DNA of 64,000 nucleotides, taken from Dasypus novemcinctus (lineage: Eukaryota > Chordata > Mammalia > Cingulata > Dasypodidae). The position numbers were made by a program, and so were the translations under genes. The notes under the pieces were generated by a model. It was given only the letters and a program-made list of their open reading frames with translations, ran no database searches and had not been told where the DNA came from. Positions 1-11,737 of the stretch are shown here, piece after piece. The stretch lies in NCBI RefSeq assembly GCF_030445035.2, contig NC_080685.1, positions 112,828,432 through 112,892,431 on the forward strand, given 5' to 3'. The first letter of the stretch is position 1. Every line of letters begins with the position of its first letter.

Positions 1-3000
1 CACAAATCCAAAGAAAATATGGCTAATTTAAGTAATTCCTTGAGAATAACAACACTGAGTGTTAATGGATTAAACTCACCTGTCAAGAGATGCAGATTGG
101 CAGAATGAATAAGGAAATATGACCCATCCATATGCTGTCTATAAGAAACCCACCTTAGACTTAGGGATTCAAGGAGGTTGAAAGTGAATGACTGGAAAAC
201 AATCTCACAAGCAAACAATAACCAAAAAAGGGCAGGAGTAGGTATACTATTATTAGACAAAATAGAATTTAAATGCAAAACTATTGTGAGAGACAAAGAT
301 GGGCACTATATATTAGTAAAAGGGATAATATTTCAAGAAGAAAGAATAATCAAATATTTATGCACCTAACCAGGGTGCCTCAAAATACATGAGGCAAACA
401 CTTGAAGAACTAAGTGGAGGAATAGATGCCTCTACAGTTATACTGGGGGACTTTAATACACCATTAGCACCATTAGATAAACCATCTCAAGAGAAAATCA
501 ATAAAGAAAAAAAGACTCTAATTAATATATTAGAGGATCTGGACCTAATAGACATGTAAAGAATAATACAGACAAGTACAGCAGAATGTACATTCTTCTC
601 AAGCACATACAGATCATTCTCCAAGATAAAATGCATACTAGACCACAGAGAAAGTCTCAATGAATTCAGAATGATTAAAATCATACAAAATAATTTCTCT
701 TACCACAGGGGAATGAAGTTGGAAATTAACAAGGGCCAGGGAACCAGATAAGGCACAAAGATATGGAAATTAAGCAACACACTCTTAGACAAACAGTGGG
801 TCAAGGAGGAAATCTCAAAAATCAGTAACTACCTTGAAACTAGTGAAAATGACAACATGACATATCAAAATTTATGGGATTCAGCAAAAGCTGTACTGAC
901 AGGAAAATTCATAGCCATAAATTCATACATCAAAAAGAACCAAGAGCTTAAATTGAAGACCTAACTGCAAATGTGGAAGAATTAGTAAAAAAAGCAACAA
1001 ACAAGCCTTAAAGGAAGAAGAAAGAAAGAACAAAGATCAGAGCAGAACTTAAATGAAAGAGAAAATAAGAAAGCACTAGAAAAAATAAAACAAAGAGCTG
1101 GTTCTTTGTGAAGATCAATAAAATTGACAAACCCTTAGCTAGACTAACAAAGAAAAAAAAGAGAGAAGATGCAAATACAAAAATAAGAAATGAGAAAGGG
1201 GCTATCATCACTGACCCCATGGAAATAAAGATTATCATAAGAGGATACTTTGAAAAACTATATACCAAAAGAAGGGCAATTTAGAGGAAATGGACAAATT
1301 CCTAGAAACACATAAGCAGTCTACATTGATGAAAGAAGAAATTGATTATCTCAACAAACCAATCACAAGTGAAGAGATAGAATCAGTCATTAAAAATCTC
1401 CTACCTAAGAAGAGCCTCAAGCCAGATGGCTTCACAGGTGAATTCTACCAAACATTCTGGAAAGAACCACCACCAATCTTGCTTAAACTCTTACAGATAA
1501 TCAAAATAGAAGGAACATTGCCTAACTCATTCTGTGATGCCAACATTACCCTAATACCAAAGCCAAACAAAGACAACACAAGAAAGGAAAATTACAGAAC
1601 AATCTCTCTAATGAACCTAGATGCTAAAATCTTCAATGACATACTTGCTAATCATATTCAACAACACATCAAACAAATTATACACCATATCCAAGTGGGT
1701 TACATCCTGGAATGCAAGGATGGCTCATCATGAGAAAATCAATCAATGTAATAAAACATATAAACAGATCAAAGGACAAACATATAGATGCAGAAAAAGC
1801 ATTTGACAAAACACAGAACACTTTCCTGATAAAAACACCACAAAAGATAGGAATAGAAAGAAACCTTCTGAACATGATAAAGAGTATATATGAAAAACCC
1901 ACAGCTAACATCATTTACAATGGTGAAATCCTAAAATCTTTCCCTCTAATCAGGAACAAGACAAGGATGTCCACTATCACCCCTCCTATTTTACATTGTG
2001 TTAGAAGTACTTGCTTGAGCACTGAGGCAAGAAACAGATATAAAAGGCATTGAAATTGGAAAGGAAGAAGTCAAAATTTCACTCTTTGTAGATAACATGA
2101 TCCAATACATACAAAGCCCTGAAAAATCTACAACAAAGTCTCTAGAACATATAAATGAGTTCAGTAAGTTGCAGGTTATAAGATCAATGTGCAAAAATCA
2201 GTAGCATTTCTGTACACCAATAATGAGCAATCTGAGGAGGAAATCTAGAAAAAAATATCATTTCAATAGTAAATTAAAAGATCAAATACTTAGGAATAAA
2301 TTTAAGGAAAGATGTAAAAGACATGTACACAGAAAACTACATAGCACTGTTTGAGGAAATCAAGAAGATTTGAATAAATGGAAGAATATTTCTTGTTCTG
2401 GATAGGAAGACTAAATATCATTAAGATGTCTATCCTACCCAAACTGATCTATAGATTCAATGCAATCCCAATAAAAATCAACGCAGCATTTTTTAATGAA
2501 CTGGAAAAATGAACCATGAAATTTATTTGGAAGGAAAAAGAGGGCATGAATACCCAAAGACATACAAAAGAAAAATGAAATTGGAGGGATCACCCTACCT
2601 GATTTTAAAACATACTACAAAGCTATGTGGTCAAAACAGCATGGCATTGGCACAAGTATAGACATACCGCTCGATGGAACTGAATCAAGAGTTCTGATAT
2701 AGATCCTCGTATATATAGTCATCTGATATTTCACAAGGCCACTAAACACACTCAACTGGGAAAGAATGACCTCTTCAGCAAATGGTGCTTAGAGAACTGG
2801 ATATCCATATGCAAAAGAATGAGAGAGGGATACCCTCTTACACATTATACAAAAATCAACTCAAGATGGATCAAAGATCTAAATATAAGAGTCAAGACCA
2901 TAATGACCTTGGAAGACAATGTAGGGAAGCATCTACAGGACCTTTTTATAGGAAAGGGCTTCATGAACTTCACACACAAGCATGAGCCGTGAAAGAAAAA

Positions 3001-3657
3001 AATAGATAAATGGGACCTCCTCAAAATTAAAGTCTTTTGTGCCTCAAAGGAGTATATCAAGAAAGTGAAAACACAGCCTACCCAATGGGAGAAAATATTT
3101 GGTAACCATATATCTGATATGAACCTAATATCCAACATATATAAAGAAATCCTATATCTGAAAAATAAAAAGACAAACAACCCATTTAAAAAATGGGCAA
3201 GAGGTTTGAACTGACAGTTCTCCAAAGACAACAAATGGCTAAAAAGCACATGAAATGATGCTCAACATCACTAGCTATTAGGGAAATGCAAATCCAAACT
3301 ACAATGAGATACCATCTTACACCCATTAGATTGGAGGCTATTAAAAAAAACAGAGGACTACAAGTGTTGGAGAGGATATGGAGGAATGGGAACCCTCATC
3401 TACTGTTGGTGGGAATGTAGAAGGATCCAGTCATTCTGGAGGACAGTTTGGCAGTTCCTCAAAAAACTAGCTATTATTTGCTGTATGACTGAGCAATTCC
3501 ACTGCTGGTATATACTGAAGAACTGAAAACAAGGACATGAACTGATATATGCACACCAATGTTCATAGCGCCATTATTCACTATTGCCAAAAGTTGGAAT
3601 CAACCAAATGCCCATCAACAGATAAATAAAATGTGGTATATACATATATACCACAAT
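1..3657 (+). mobile_element. L1 LINE, ORF2 remnant (broken)
   Basis: The window opens at the start of an L1 ORF2: the endonuclease opening (SLNVNGLNSPxKR-like) is readable in the first 130 bases. The reverse-transcriptase region is readable in two shifted frames at 1290-1733 and 1712-2053, including LIPKPNKD and DAEKAFDK. The catalytic FADD equivalent near 2085 is altered, and many stops and frameshifts are present, so the copy is dead. ORF2 similarity fades near 3657, before the usual C terminus. Confidence 0.88.
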
Positions 3658-4523
3658 GAAGGGATAAGATGGGGCATACAGATACTATTGGGTTTGGCTT
3701 TGCAGTCTTGAGGGTGACTAGGGTTGGGACGATGGGTAAGATGGTCCAGGGTATTGCAGGGAGGGTTTGGAGCGAGTAAGTCAACCCGGGAGGTTGTCGG
3801 GTATGTGGCTGAAACTACAATGTTGAGAAAATTCATTAGAAAATATAATAAGGAGGAGTTACTGGTTTAAGGTGTTTGACAGGGGGCATCTGTCACAGGG
3901 TACACCTGGGGCAGGCTTCTATGGGTGTATGAGTGCTCATCTTGTCATAGTGTGTTATATCAGTGGGTTGAGACCCACACAATGAGCGGGAAGGTGTTGT
4001 ACCCCCATCCTGGGGAGGCCTGATGTTATAAAAAAGAGGGGAGGTTGTCCCTCGAGAGCACAGGTGGCTCCTAATGGGGGAGGACAGACTAGTGTGTCAA
4101 GCCCTCAGTATTGTTGCAAGTATCTATGAATCTTGTCCTTAAAGCAGTGAAGCTTGGTTGTCACTGTGGGCCCTGAGGAGAGGGGAAGAGAGGAACTGAA
4201 TTGTTGGTACCTGGTGGGCAATGAAAGTGTTCTGCATGATCCTGCAGTGATGAACACAGATCATGTTCAATATCTCCAAATATTTATAAAGGTGTATAGT
4301 CTAAAATGTAAACCATATGTAAACCATAATGGAACCATGGTTAGTAGCTATGTTTCAATATCTGTACATTAGTTCCAGCAAATGTAACATCCACATGTAA
4401 AAAGATCATTGGTCAGGAAGGGGGAAAGGGGGAAAGAGGTTTGATGTTGGGTATATGGGAGTTCCCTATATTCTATATGTGACTTTACTGTGACCTAAAA
4501 ATTTTGAAGACATGAAAAAAAAA
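3658..4523 (+). mobile_element. retroposon 3' segment ending in an A-run
   Basis: Directly after the L1 ORF2 remnant, about 860 bp without coding potential ends in a run of A at 4514-4524. It looks like a 3' UTR mobilised with, or next to, the L1. I cannot name the subfamily. The segment has no gene. Confidence 0.45.
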
Positions 4524-4789
4524 AAGGATGTAGACACTGAGAAAGAAATGAAGAGATTACCTTGTCACTGTACATCCAGGGCAATACCTATACAATGATG
4601 AAAGGCAAAATGTCAAAAAATTATTTATTATATTTTTCATTTTTGAATACCCCAATTTATTTTTTACCTTATTTTAGTTTTTCTAAATTATTGTGTATTC
4701 TATTTCTAATCTTTAAACCTATCATTACTGTTTCATTTTCCTATTAATTGAATTTGGTAATACATTGAATTTCAATTTTGAGGAAGTCT
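4524..4789. other. unassigned AT-rich stretch
   Basis: This is low-complexity AT-rich sequence between two retroposons. I see no gene or clear repeat family. Confidence 0.5.
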
Positions 4790-6350
4790 TGGACAACAGA
4801 GGGGTTTAACTGTGGCAAGGGAGGAGCACTGATGTGGGGTGTCATTAATGGGGGATGCAAGAGGGGAAGGGAGTTCGCCTCGGCATGCATATAGGGTATA
4901 TAGATATGTCCCGCTATTCCTTGGGTATTAACATAGTGGGTAGAGAATCACACAACTGAGGGAGTGCTGAGTTCCCATTCCAGGAACTCTGTCACACTCC
5001 CCAGTGGAGCAGCAACAACCCCCCCAAGTACAAAGGCAAAGACCAGTGAAGAAGGATGGTCTAATGATGGGTCCTTGATACTGATGACTATGCTTATGAG
5101 CCTGTGTGCTTGAAATTTCAACTAGGCCTAGAGCTGCAGAGTGCTAAGAGTTACCTCCTCAGAGCCTCCATGTTGCTCAAATGTGGCCACTTTCTAAGCT
5201 AAACTCAGCATATAAATGCATTACCTTCTCCCAGCATGGAACATCACTCCCAGGGATGAGCTTCCCTGGCACTGGGGAATTACTACCAAGCACCAGCTGG
5301 TGATGCAACTGGAAAAAAACCTTGAATAAAAGGGGAAATGTTAAAGACAAATGACAAATGCTAAGAGACTTCAAAATGAGTTGGGAGGTCACCAGAGAGG
5401 TTGTGCACATCTCAGCAGGATCTCAGAGACAGCCAAAGTAGATACAACCCCAGGTAGGGGTGCTCCTGAGTGCTACAGAGACACCCAGGTCCTTCAGTCA
5501 TGACAGGCTCTGGAGTTCAGTGCTTTGCCAGTGGGCCCTACTTTGGAATTTGTGCTGCTGTGTGTGATGGAGTTGGACTCAGATGTGACCTCTCTATGCA
5601 TGCCTCTTCTGTCACTTTAACTGAACCTGTGGCTGGCACAGGGGTTTGTGTATGTTCAGCAGACTTGAATTATGTGCCATCTGGGTCCTGAGCCTTAGCA
5701 GAATTGTGAAACCTACTCTCTGGTTCATTGGACTTACCCAGGTCGGCTAACAGGGAGCTGAGGATGGTCAGCCACCACACCAGGGAACCAAGAGAGTCTA
5801 TAGCTGCAAGGAGGAGAATTGCATCCATTAGTCATATGGGATCTAAGCCTCCTCTTGATTTAGAGGTGAAATGGTCATCACCATCCCAGGGTTCTCAGGA
5901 TGGAGAAATAAAATATGGATTAGAGTGGACTTATGGGAATTCTACTATAGAATTATTTGACTCTAGCAATGGAAGAAATCATTTTACTGTTGTGTAGACA
6001 GTGGCCATGGGAATTGCTGAAGGCAGGGAGAGGGACAAGAGGTGTGATATTTGGGCATTTTTGGGACTTGGAGTTGGCCTGAATGATATTTCAAGGACAA
6101 ATGCAGGACATTATATATCCTGCCAGAACCCACTGAATGGACTGGGAGAGAGTGTAAACTACAACATAAACTACAATCCATGCTGTGTAGTGATGCTCCA
6201 AAATGTACTCATCAAATGCAATGAATGTACCACAGCAATGAAAGAAGTTGTCGATGCGGGAGGAGTGGATGGTGTGGGAAGTGGGTACATGGCAACCTCA
6301 TAATTTTTTAATGTAACATTTTGTGTGATCTATGTATCTTTTTTAAAAAA
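4790..6350 (+). mobile_element. retroposon X, copy 1 (family not named)
   Basis: This segment ends in an A-rich tail and has a close relative in reverse orientation at 22212-23112. Shared landmarks are a 'cattggacttacccag' block near 5728, a 'gatttagaggtg' block near 5858 and a near-identical terminal block before 'taatgtaaca' at 6308. The small open frames inside it are not conserved between copies. The 3' end is shared and the 5' ends differ, which suits non-LTR mobilisation. Confidence 0.6.
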
Positions 6351-6370
6351 GAATAAAAAAAGAGGAAAAG

Positions 6371-8915
6371 AATCAGTAATTTTTCTCTGCACTAGTATTA
6401 AACAATCTGAGGAGAAAATTGGGGGGAAATTCCTTTTACAAAAGCAACAAAAAAAATTCAAATACCTAAGAGTCAATTTAACCAAAGAAGTACATGATCT
6501 ATATGAGGAAAATACAAAACAATACTAAAAGAAATTAATGAATACCTAAACAAATGGAAAAGCATTCCATGTTCATGGATTGGAAGACTAAATATAGTGA
6601 AGATGTCAATCCTACCCATCTGATTTATAAATTCAATGCAATACCAATCAAAATTCCAAGAGCTTACTTTACAGAAATAGGAAAGGCAATTACCAAATTC
6701 ATTTGGAAGGGAAAGTGCACCTGAATAGATAAAAGCGTCCTAAAAAAAAAGAGTGACATGGAAGGAATTTCACTGGCTGACCTTGAAACATTACAAAGCT
6801 ACAGTCATCAAAACAGCAGGTACTGGCATAATGATAGACACATTGATCAATGGAATAGAATTGAGAGTCCTGAAATAAACCCTCACCTCTACAACCAAGT
6901 TTTTGACAAAACTACCAAGTCCAGGTTAATAGGACAAAACAGTCTCTTCTACAAATGGTGCTGCAAGAACGGGATATCTATAACCAAAGAATGAAACCTA
7001 TCTCACTCCCTGTATATAAATCAACTCAAAATGGTTCAATGACCTAAATACAAAAGCCAAGACCATAAAACTACTAGAAGAAAATGAAGGGAAACCTCTT
7101 AAAGACCTTGTGGTAGGGTGTGGTTTCTTGGACCTTACACCCAAAGCACATGCAACGAAAGAAAAAATATATAAATGGGATCTGCTCAAAATTAAACACT
7201 TTTGCCCCCCACAGGACTTCATCAAAAGGGTGAACAGGCAGCTGATGCAATGGGAGAAAATATTTGGAAATCACGTGTCCAATAAGGGTTTAATTGTCAT
7301 GGTTTATAAAGAGATGTTACAACTCAACAAGGAAAAGACAAATGACCCTCTTTAAAAATGGGCAGAAGACTTGAACAGACATTTGTCCAAAGAAGAAAAC
7401 AAATGGCAAAAAAACATGAAGAAGTGTTCAACATCACTAATGATTATTAAAGTACAAATCAAAACTACAATGAGATATCATTTCACACCTATCAGCATGG
7501 CCACTATTAAAGAGAACTACAGGGAAGCAGACGTAGCCCAATGGATAGGGTGTCCACCTACCACATGGGAGGTCCACAGTTCAAGCCCCGGGCCTCCTTG
7601 ACCCATGTGGAGCTGGCCCATGTGCAGTGCTGATGCACAAAAGGAGTGCCCTGCCATGCAGGGGTGTCCCTGACATAGGGGAACCCCATGCACGAGGAGT
7701 ACGCCCTGAAAGGAGAGCTGCCCAGCACGAAAGAAAGTGCAGCCTGCCTAAGAATGTCACTGCACACACGGAGAGCTGACACAACAAGATGATGCAACAA
7801 AAGGAGACACAGATTCCCAGTGCCGCTGATAAGGATAGAAGCGGTCACAGAAGAACACACAGCGAATGGAAATAGAGAGCAAATAACCTGGGGGCGGGGG
7901 TGGGGGGGAATAAATAAAAAATCTTTAAAAAAAAGAGAGAACTACAAGTGTTGGAGAGGATGTGGAGAGATAGGAATACTTTTTCACTGTTGGTGGGAAT
8001 GCAGATTGGTAAGCCACTGTGAAGGACTGTTTGGCAGTTCCTAAAGAATTTGAATATAGACTTGCTATGTGACCCTGCAACACCACTACTGGATATATAC
8101 CCAGAAGAATTAATAGCAGTGACACAAACACACATCTGCACACTGATGTTCATAGTGTTGTTGTTCAAAATTGCCAAAAGATGGAAACAACCCAGATGTC
8201 CTTCAACAGATGAACGGATAAACAATCTGTGTTGTATTCACACAATGGAATATTATGCAACTGTAAGAAGAAATGAAGTCGTGAAGCATATGACAACATG
8301 GATGAACCTAGAAGGACATTATGTTGAGTGAAGCAAGCCAGACACAAAAGTGCAAATACTGTATGATTGTGCTACTATGAACTAAATATATTCTGTAACA
8401 TAGTGTATGATTCCATTTATATAGAATGTAGATATAAATCAATTTATAAAGATGAAATTAGATTAGTGGTTATGTAGGACTGGGGAAGGCATTCTAAGGT
8501 GTGTGGAGTCTTTCTTTTTGGAGTAATGAAGTGGTTCTAGAATTTTTTGTGGTAATGAATGCACAACATTGCGATTATATTAAAAGCCATTGATTATACT
8601 CTTTGGATAGATCGTGTGGTATGTGAATATATCTCATAAAATTGCAGAATGAATAAACTGTGCAAGAATAGCCAGATATAGCAGCTATGTACAGCAGAGG
8701 AAGCAGAGAGACTGAGAGGTCAAGAATTTTCTTGTTTACTTGTTTGTCCATTTTTTGTTTTGTAATATTATTTTTGAAATAATGAAAATGCTCTAATGAC
8801 TGTAGTAATGAATGCAAAGCTATGTTATATCATATTTCATTGACTGTATACTTTGGATGAATTGTGTGTTTTATTAATATGTACCAATAAAATTGATTTG
8901 TTTAAAAAAAACAAC
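6371..8915 (+). mobile_element. L1 LINE, 3' half of ORF2 plus 3' UTR
   Basis: A 5'-truncated L1 begins in the ORF2 thumb region (SVIFLCTSIKQSEEK near 6377). It runs through the C-terminal ORF2 motifs and a 3' UTR, ending at AATAAAATTG and an A-run at 8886-8911. Frameshifts and stops are frequent. It is split by the DAS SINE at 7522-7935. Confidence 0.88.
7522..7935 (+). mobile_element. DAS-type SINE inside L1
   Basis: This is a full-length xenarthran SINE: tRNA-related head (GGGAAGCAGACGTAGCCCAA), conserved body and an A-rich AAATCTTTAAAA tail. It is flanked by an exact 11-bp target-site duplication, AGAGAACTACA, at 7511-7521 and 7936-7946. The duplication lies within L1 sequence, so the SINE is the younger insertion. 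Confidence 0.95.
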
Positions 8916-8943
8916 AGAGGGTAGAGATACTTAACCATTCCAA

Positions 8944-9125
8944 TAGTAGCTACACAGGGGTGAGGCTAATCCATGAACAAGGGTAAATTCAACCTAGAAT
9001 TACCATCAAAATAGTGAACAGGGGTAAAGTCAATCTAGAATTACCATCACAAAAGTAAGCATACTCAAGGGGGAGGTTAAGTCTAGAGTAACCATGAACA
9101 GGGGTGAGACTACTCTAGCTTCAGT
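8944..9125. repeat. imperfect tandem repeat, about 41-bp unit
   Basis: Two adjacent 41-bp units (8975-9015 and 9016-9056) both begin GAACARGGGTAAA and contain TAGAATTACCATCA. Weaker copies lie on either side. It begins just after the A-tail of the L1. Confidence 0.7.
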
Positions 9126-9699
9126 AATTTGAGGTATTAATCTTTTGCTTTTTTATAATATAATTATTAGTTAATTTTTAACCCGTGGTTACAATAATGA
9201 GTGAGGGAGTGCGTTGTTGTACCTTCTCTGGTGGAGTTAAATCTGGTTAATATTAAAGCCATATCTCTGCGTGCCTCCTGACATGCAAGCAAGAGTTCCA
9301 TTGAGTTTTTCTAACATTATAAGGTTCAGTGCAATGCCTCAGATTGGGTTTCTACTGTTGCTGCCTATGTTGAGTATACTTCTGTATCCGAGGCCACATT
9401 GCCTCAAAGTCTTATCTATAAATGGAGTAATATTACCTAACTAATCATCGAGGTTGTTGTGAGGTTCAGATGATCTAACATCTCTAATTCAAGGCCTCTT
9501 CAGCCTGGACTATGAAATACGGTCGTGTTTGTTAATGCCAGAATACATGTGCCAGCCCTCGGTGAATAAAGCCAAAGAGATCATCTCACTCTTCCCTTCC
9601 CCACCAAGTGTGCTCACACTCTCTCTAAACAGGCCCTAGGATGCTCGTTCATGCTTGCTCAGGAAATACGTAACACACACGTACTGCTCCCTCTCTGCC
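9126..9699. other. presumed DNAH14 intron, no gene seen
   Basis: I see no exon, repeat name or regulatory pattern here that I can support. Confidence 0.4.
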
Positions 9700-9850
9700 T
9701 CTCTCACCATGCCTGGGTTCAAGTCCCAGCTCCAACACTGACTTTGCGAGCGTGGGGAATGCTTTCTGTCCCAGTTTTCTCATCTTTAAATCAGAGAAGG
9801 TAATAGTACTTACCTCAGAACCTGTTGGGAGTCCAGTGAGTTCCTTACGC
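9700..9850 (-). mobile_element. MIR SINE fragment
   Basis: The + strand reads like reversed MIR: GGTTCAAGTCCCAGCTC, then CAGTTTTCTCATCTTTAAAT. It is diverged and old. Confidence 0.7.
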
Positions 9851-10860
9851 ATTTAAGTTCAGCTTTGAAATCTAATTTTTAAATCTACAAGTCTAGCAAA
9901 TTTTAAGAATCAGTTTTAAAGATCTTTGAATAATGTTTGGTCCCTCCTATAAACTTAAGCATTTTTAAATATATTAATATTCACTATAAATTTAGCATGC
10001 TCCAATTGTCAGACCACCAAACTTTCTAAAGTGTATTATAAAACTAATAATTAAACAATAAATCTGGTGAACCTTAAATTCTCTAATATATTATACAAAT
10101 TTAGCTAACTTTCAACTTAAAATTGCTAATTTAAATCAATTTCTAGTTTTCTGTTTTAAGTTGGGTCACAAGATTGACTGCAAAGCCATTAAGAGGCCCA
10201 ATTCTCTTAAGCATTACAAATATTTAAAATGCCAACATACGTAGATTCCTTAACACAAAAACATTTTTACTATGGTTTTGATTATATACTTAATTCTATC
10301 AACACCTAATTCTAAATCTTCCCAGACAGGAGGAACCAATTTTATCACTTTGCATGATTTTTCAATTTGCCTTTTCAGCTTGCTTGAGATAAACAAATAA
10401 ATAAACAAAACAAAACAGATTGCAGCCAAAACATGAATTGCTTCTGGCAGCATTGATAGGAGGCCCTGAATACTGCTTATAGTTGCTGTCAAGGTAATAG
10501 CTCCGTAACTCACACACCTGGATTCAAATTAAATATTACCTAATATTTCTGTAGACTCATAGGTTGGATTTTAATTTCTTTGGCTCTTAAGATACATGTA
10601 TATTTTTTCCATCTACCTCTAAAACCTTTGAACCTTGACTTTAAGATCGTATATCACATTCAGTTTAATGTTCTTAGTCATAGTAAATCTTTGTTCTTTA
10701 AAAACGAATTTAATTTTTTAAATCTTTTGATCATTTGAACCATTTGAAACCATCTTGGATGTGTTCTACTAAGAATCCCTATTTTAAGATAAAAAAAAGT
10801 GTGACAACAAAGTAAGGAAATGTGTTACTTCATGTAATTTGTAAACTGGCTTAGAAGCAG
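9851..10860. other. AT-rich stretch with an 87-codon - strand frame
   Basis: About 1 kb is strongly AT-rich and carries one - strand open frame (10250-10513) with a hydrophobic segment followed by a basic tail. I cannot name it. It could be part of an old retroelement or chance, and there is no supporting exon structure. Confidence 0.3.
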
Positions 10861-11576
10861 CACTGTTGAACTAAATACATAACTGTAGCTTAGGAGATTA
10901 CTTACTTTAAAGGACTACATTCATTGGGCTGTGTGAAACCTGGGAGTGGGTTGAAAATTCAGTTCCCACTAGTATATAGAGTAAGAGAAAGAGGGAACTC
11001 AAAAGAGATGTGCCCCCTTCCCTGCTCGTGCACTGACAAACAGTCTAAGGCACCCAATCACCTCCCTGCGCCCTGGTCTCCTCATCTTTCAAGACTCAAA
11101 GTGTACCTCCAGTTTAGTATTTTATGGTTTTGCTTAATACCATATCGCCGAGGTCTGTACACATGCTGTCTTCCTCTCAGCCCACTGGCAGTGTTCCCTG
11201 AGGACCCCTCTGCGCAAATGCAGGGGAATTTGACAAGCAATTGAATGACCTCTCAGTCTATTTAAGTATGCTCTTCCTAGTTGTCTCTTTTTCTTTTCAA
11301 TCTTGGCACTTCCTTCACACAGATGTGTTCAGATGCTGAATATCTTACCAAAAATTCCCAAGAAAAACTTGGAAATACTAATTTCCTTACAATTGTCTAA
11401 AGTACATTGCAGCTCCTCACCTGTGATTGAGATGAACTTCGTGGTCTCTGTAAGACTTTCTGTTTTAGGGTTTCGTGGTTCTGTGATGCTGTGTTTATCT
11501 GCGGCTGGGACCCGAAAGGAGGACCCTCCTGGATTAGACAGATCTGTGCTCTCACTCTTCTCAATTTCTTTTGCAG
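10861..11576. other. presumed DNAH14 intron, no gene seen
   Basis: Small open frames here lack conserved motifs. The stretch ends at the acceptor of the first visible DNAH14 exon. Confidence 0.4.
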
Positions 11577-11737
11577 TTGTGAGCAGAATAATGAGAATCT
11601 GGTGATGGAAATGTTATCTGACATACTACAGCGGCTGCCACTAACCGTGGAAAAAGAAAAAGGTGCTGGAGCTCCAAGCACATTGAAGAACATCATGTCA
11701 AGCCCCATTTGGGTGTCTCTTAATCAAAATATCAAAG
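11577..11737 (+). CDS. DNAH14: DNAH14 exon, seventh from last
   Basis: The 161-nt exon follows a pyrimidine-rich acceptor ending in TTTTGCAG and precedes donor G|GTGAGC. It begins with the last base of a split codon and ends after the first base of the next. The peptide opens [13 protein letters not shown] and ends SLNQNIKG; by position it is the end of the AAA6 lid. It is the first DNAH14 exon I can see in this window. Confidence 0.9.

Noticed and set aside
1290-2053. Open frames with reverse-transcriptase motifs as possible genes
   Set aside because: They are broken L1 ORF2 pieces with frameshifts and an altered catalytic motif. They are annotated as a mobile element.
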